Source: Chitinophagales bacterium
GTDB taxonomy: Bacteria; Bacteroidota; Bacteroidia; Chitinophagales; UBA2359
NCBI GenBank assembly: GCA_041392475.1
Contig: JAWKLZ010000001.1
Span: 2,542,001 to 2,606,000 of the forward strand
DNA: 64,000 nucleotides
Direction of reading: 5' to 3'
Below, in pieces: positions 62,603 through 64,000 of the stretch (position 1 is the stretch's first letter; the number at the start of each line of letters is the position of its first letter). The translations under genes were made by a program, and so were the position numbers. The notes beneath the pieces were generated by a model that saw nothing but the letters and a program-made list of their open reading frames with translations, did not search any database and was not told the origin of the DNA.

Positions 62603-64000
62603 ATGAAAAATAACATAATTCTTCTTGTATTATTATTAGTGAACTTAACAGCTTTTGCCCAATTCACCGAACAGTTAATTATGCCCACTATCCAAGCCCC
62701 AAATTATACGCTTACAGAGGATATTGATGAAGATAGTGATATAGACGTTGTTGTTTGCACGTCCATAAATGAAAATACGATTATTTGGTTTGAAAATGAT
62801 GGAGTCGGAAATTTTGAAGATTTTCATGTTTTATCCACAGATAGGGATGGGTTTTCAGCCTTGTATATGGAGGACATGAATGGAGACGAATTGAAGGACT
62901 TGGTGGCTATTTCTAAGGATGGGAGAAAGGTCGTTTGGTTTGAAAACAGAAAAAACGGCAATTTTGGTTTGCAAAATACTATTGTAAAAGACATTCAAGA
63001 GCCTGAAAATATTTCCTTTGCAGATGTGGACAATGATGGCGACAAAGATGTTTTCCTTTTTTCAAATTTGGATAGAAATGTGGCTTTTGTGGTGAATGAT
63101 GGAATGGGGCATTTTGGAGAACTGCAAATTGTAGATGACTACTTTATCAGACCTATTTTTGGAGGAACTGCCGATTTCAATGGAGATGGAAAAATAGACA
63201 TAGTTATTACTGAGGGATATGGCCCTTTATTTTGGTATGAGAATTTAGGTAATCACCTTTTCAACGAAAAGCAAGTAGTAGGCAATGAAAACGAAGACAA
63301 TATATCGAAGGTGAAGCCTGCTGATTTGGACAAAGATGGAGACATGGACTTGGTCGCTATTTCAAGTGATAGTACACTTGTATTGTATGAAAACAATGGA
63401 GTGGGAGAATTTGAGACTCATACCATTGTCAGTGAATCTACAAAAAATTTGTGGGAAATAAACATAAGTGATATCAATGATGATGGATGGTTGGATATTC
63501 TATTTTCGAGCGATAATGAGATACCAAGAATATTCTATTTTGTGAATGATGTCAGTGGAGTTTATCAACATCAACAAACATTGCTCCCTGATAGCTATTG
63601 CCCTTCTATTATCTCAATGGCAGATATAGACGGAGACAATCGTTTAGACCTTGTGTATGTCAATCAAGGGAAAAGTAGAATAGATTGGCATTCTCAACAA
63701 CCAGACAATTCATTCGGTGACTGGCAGACGATAGGAAACCATTGTGATGTAATAAAAGATGTATTCAGTGCTGACTTCAATGGAGACAGCCGCCCAGACT
63801 TGGCATTTTGCGAAATCACCTTTACTTTTCCTGAATATACGCTAGAGGGCAGATTCAGTTGGTTGGTAAACAAGGAAAATAATAGCTTTGAAGAACAAAA
63901 AATTATCGCTGATAACAACGATGGTTTTAGAAACCTCACAGGGGGAGATTTTGATTTGGATGGAGACATAGACTTGGCGAGTGGCTCCTACAAAGGCATC
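62603..64000 (+). CDS. FG-GAP/VCBS repeat surface protein (3' end outside window)
   Basis: At least 466 residues, open to the last base. Signal MKNNIILLVLLLVNLTAFA leads into FG-GAP repeats with DIDEDSDID, DMNGDELKD, DVDNDGDKD, DFNGDGKID, DLDKDGDMD, DINDDGWLD, DIDGDNRLD and DFDLDGDID calcium loops, and the WFEN strand marks seen in the previous gene. It is a paralogue of that gene and lies 69 bases downstream on the same strand. A T9SS sorting domain is expected past the window edge but cannot be seen. Confidence 0.9.
   Translation, partial: MKNNIILLVLLLVNLTAFAQFTEQLIMPTIQAPNYTLTEDIDEDSDIDVVVCTSINENTIIWFENDGVGNFEDFHVLSTDRDGFSALYMEDMNGDELKDLVAISKDGRKVVWFENRKNGNFGLQNTIVKDIQEPENISFADVDNDGDKDVFLFSNLDRNVAFVVNDGMGHFGELQIVDDYFIRPIFGGTADFNGDGKIDIVITEGYGPLFWYENLGNHLFNEKQVVGNENEDNISKVKPADLDKDGDMDLVAISSDSTLVLYENNGVGEFETHTIVSESTKNLWEINISDINDDGWLDILFSSDNEIPRIFYFVNDVSGVYQHQQTLLPDSYCPSIISMADIDGDNRLDLVYVNQGKSRIDWHSQQPDNSFGDWQTIGNHCDVIKDVFSADFNGDSRPDLAFCEITFTFPEYTLEGRFSWLVNKENNSFEEQKIIADNNDGFRNLTGGDFDLDGDIDLASGSYKGI

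Noticed and set aside
1..64000. CRISPR array or complete prophage
   Set aside because: No regularly spaced repeats were found. The tail-collar genes and KilA-N genes lack other phage structural or packaging genes nearby.

Overview
The window looks like chromosomal DNA of a free-living Bacteroidota bacterium, with an AT-rich base composition judged by eye. The evidence is: promoters of the TTTG-N19/20-TAnnTTTG type rather than TATAAT boxes, no clear Shine-Dalgarno sequences, many Sec lipoproteins, type IX secretion (T9SS) C-terminal sorting domains, an atpD-atpC pair separate from other atp genes, and a TPR/PD40/SPOR envelope protein. A Saprospira-like lineage is plausible but cannot be proved from this stretch.

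Layout. 1-7.9 kb: end of a CPBP membrane protease, a lipoprotein esterase, a cupin, a lipocalin-like lipoprotein, htpG, small unknown genes and a GNAT acetyltransferase. 8.0-9.9 kb: a dead IS4-type transposase that carries two separate short inverted-repeat elements, each with its own target duplication. 10-15.7 kb: a two-gene ABC exporter with a probable 38-codon gene and terminator in front of it, and an acidic unknown protein. 15.8-25.2 kb: thymidine kinase, a TPR-CHAT protease-like protein with a small upstream partner, a methyltransferase, and a secreted DM9 plus ricin-like lectin. 25.9-30.7 kb: three tandem phage-tail-collar genes, a signal-less periplasmic-binding-fold protein and a truncated adhesin. 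30.8-52.2 kb: mostly housekeeping (atpC, atpD, Hsp20, an UPF1-like helicase, dnaG, dgkA, nnr, a TMTC-like membrane protein, an App1 phosphatase, three tRNAs, an M19 dipeptidase, mnmA). 52.3-56.7 kb: a duplicated divergent two-gene module. 56.7-64 kb: large T9SS-exported choice-of-anchor and FG-GAP proteins, the last running off the window.

The most interesting part is 52.3-56.7 kb. Two copies of a small gene (about 70 codons) each face a multidomain gene encoding KilA-N, a T5orf172/GIY-YIG-like domain, a coiled coil and a LuxR-like helix-turn-helix. The last 1,176 bp of the two copies are almost identical, whereas the KilA-N half and the small partner have diverged. Each large gene is preceded by a hairpin of different sequence at the same place, and each copy is followed by the last codons of a T9SS sorting domain, the same sequence that ends the two large surface-protein genes downstream. 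This looks like a mobile or recombining cassette with an exchangeable recognition domain; its function is unknown.

Other points of note: several families of short inverted-repeat elements, an ABC exporter with one predicted degenerate ATP site, a likely TPR-CHAT operon, and near-identical 3' halves of two T9SS cargo genes that suggest gene conversion.
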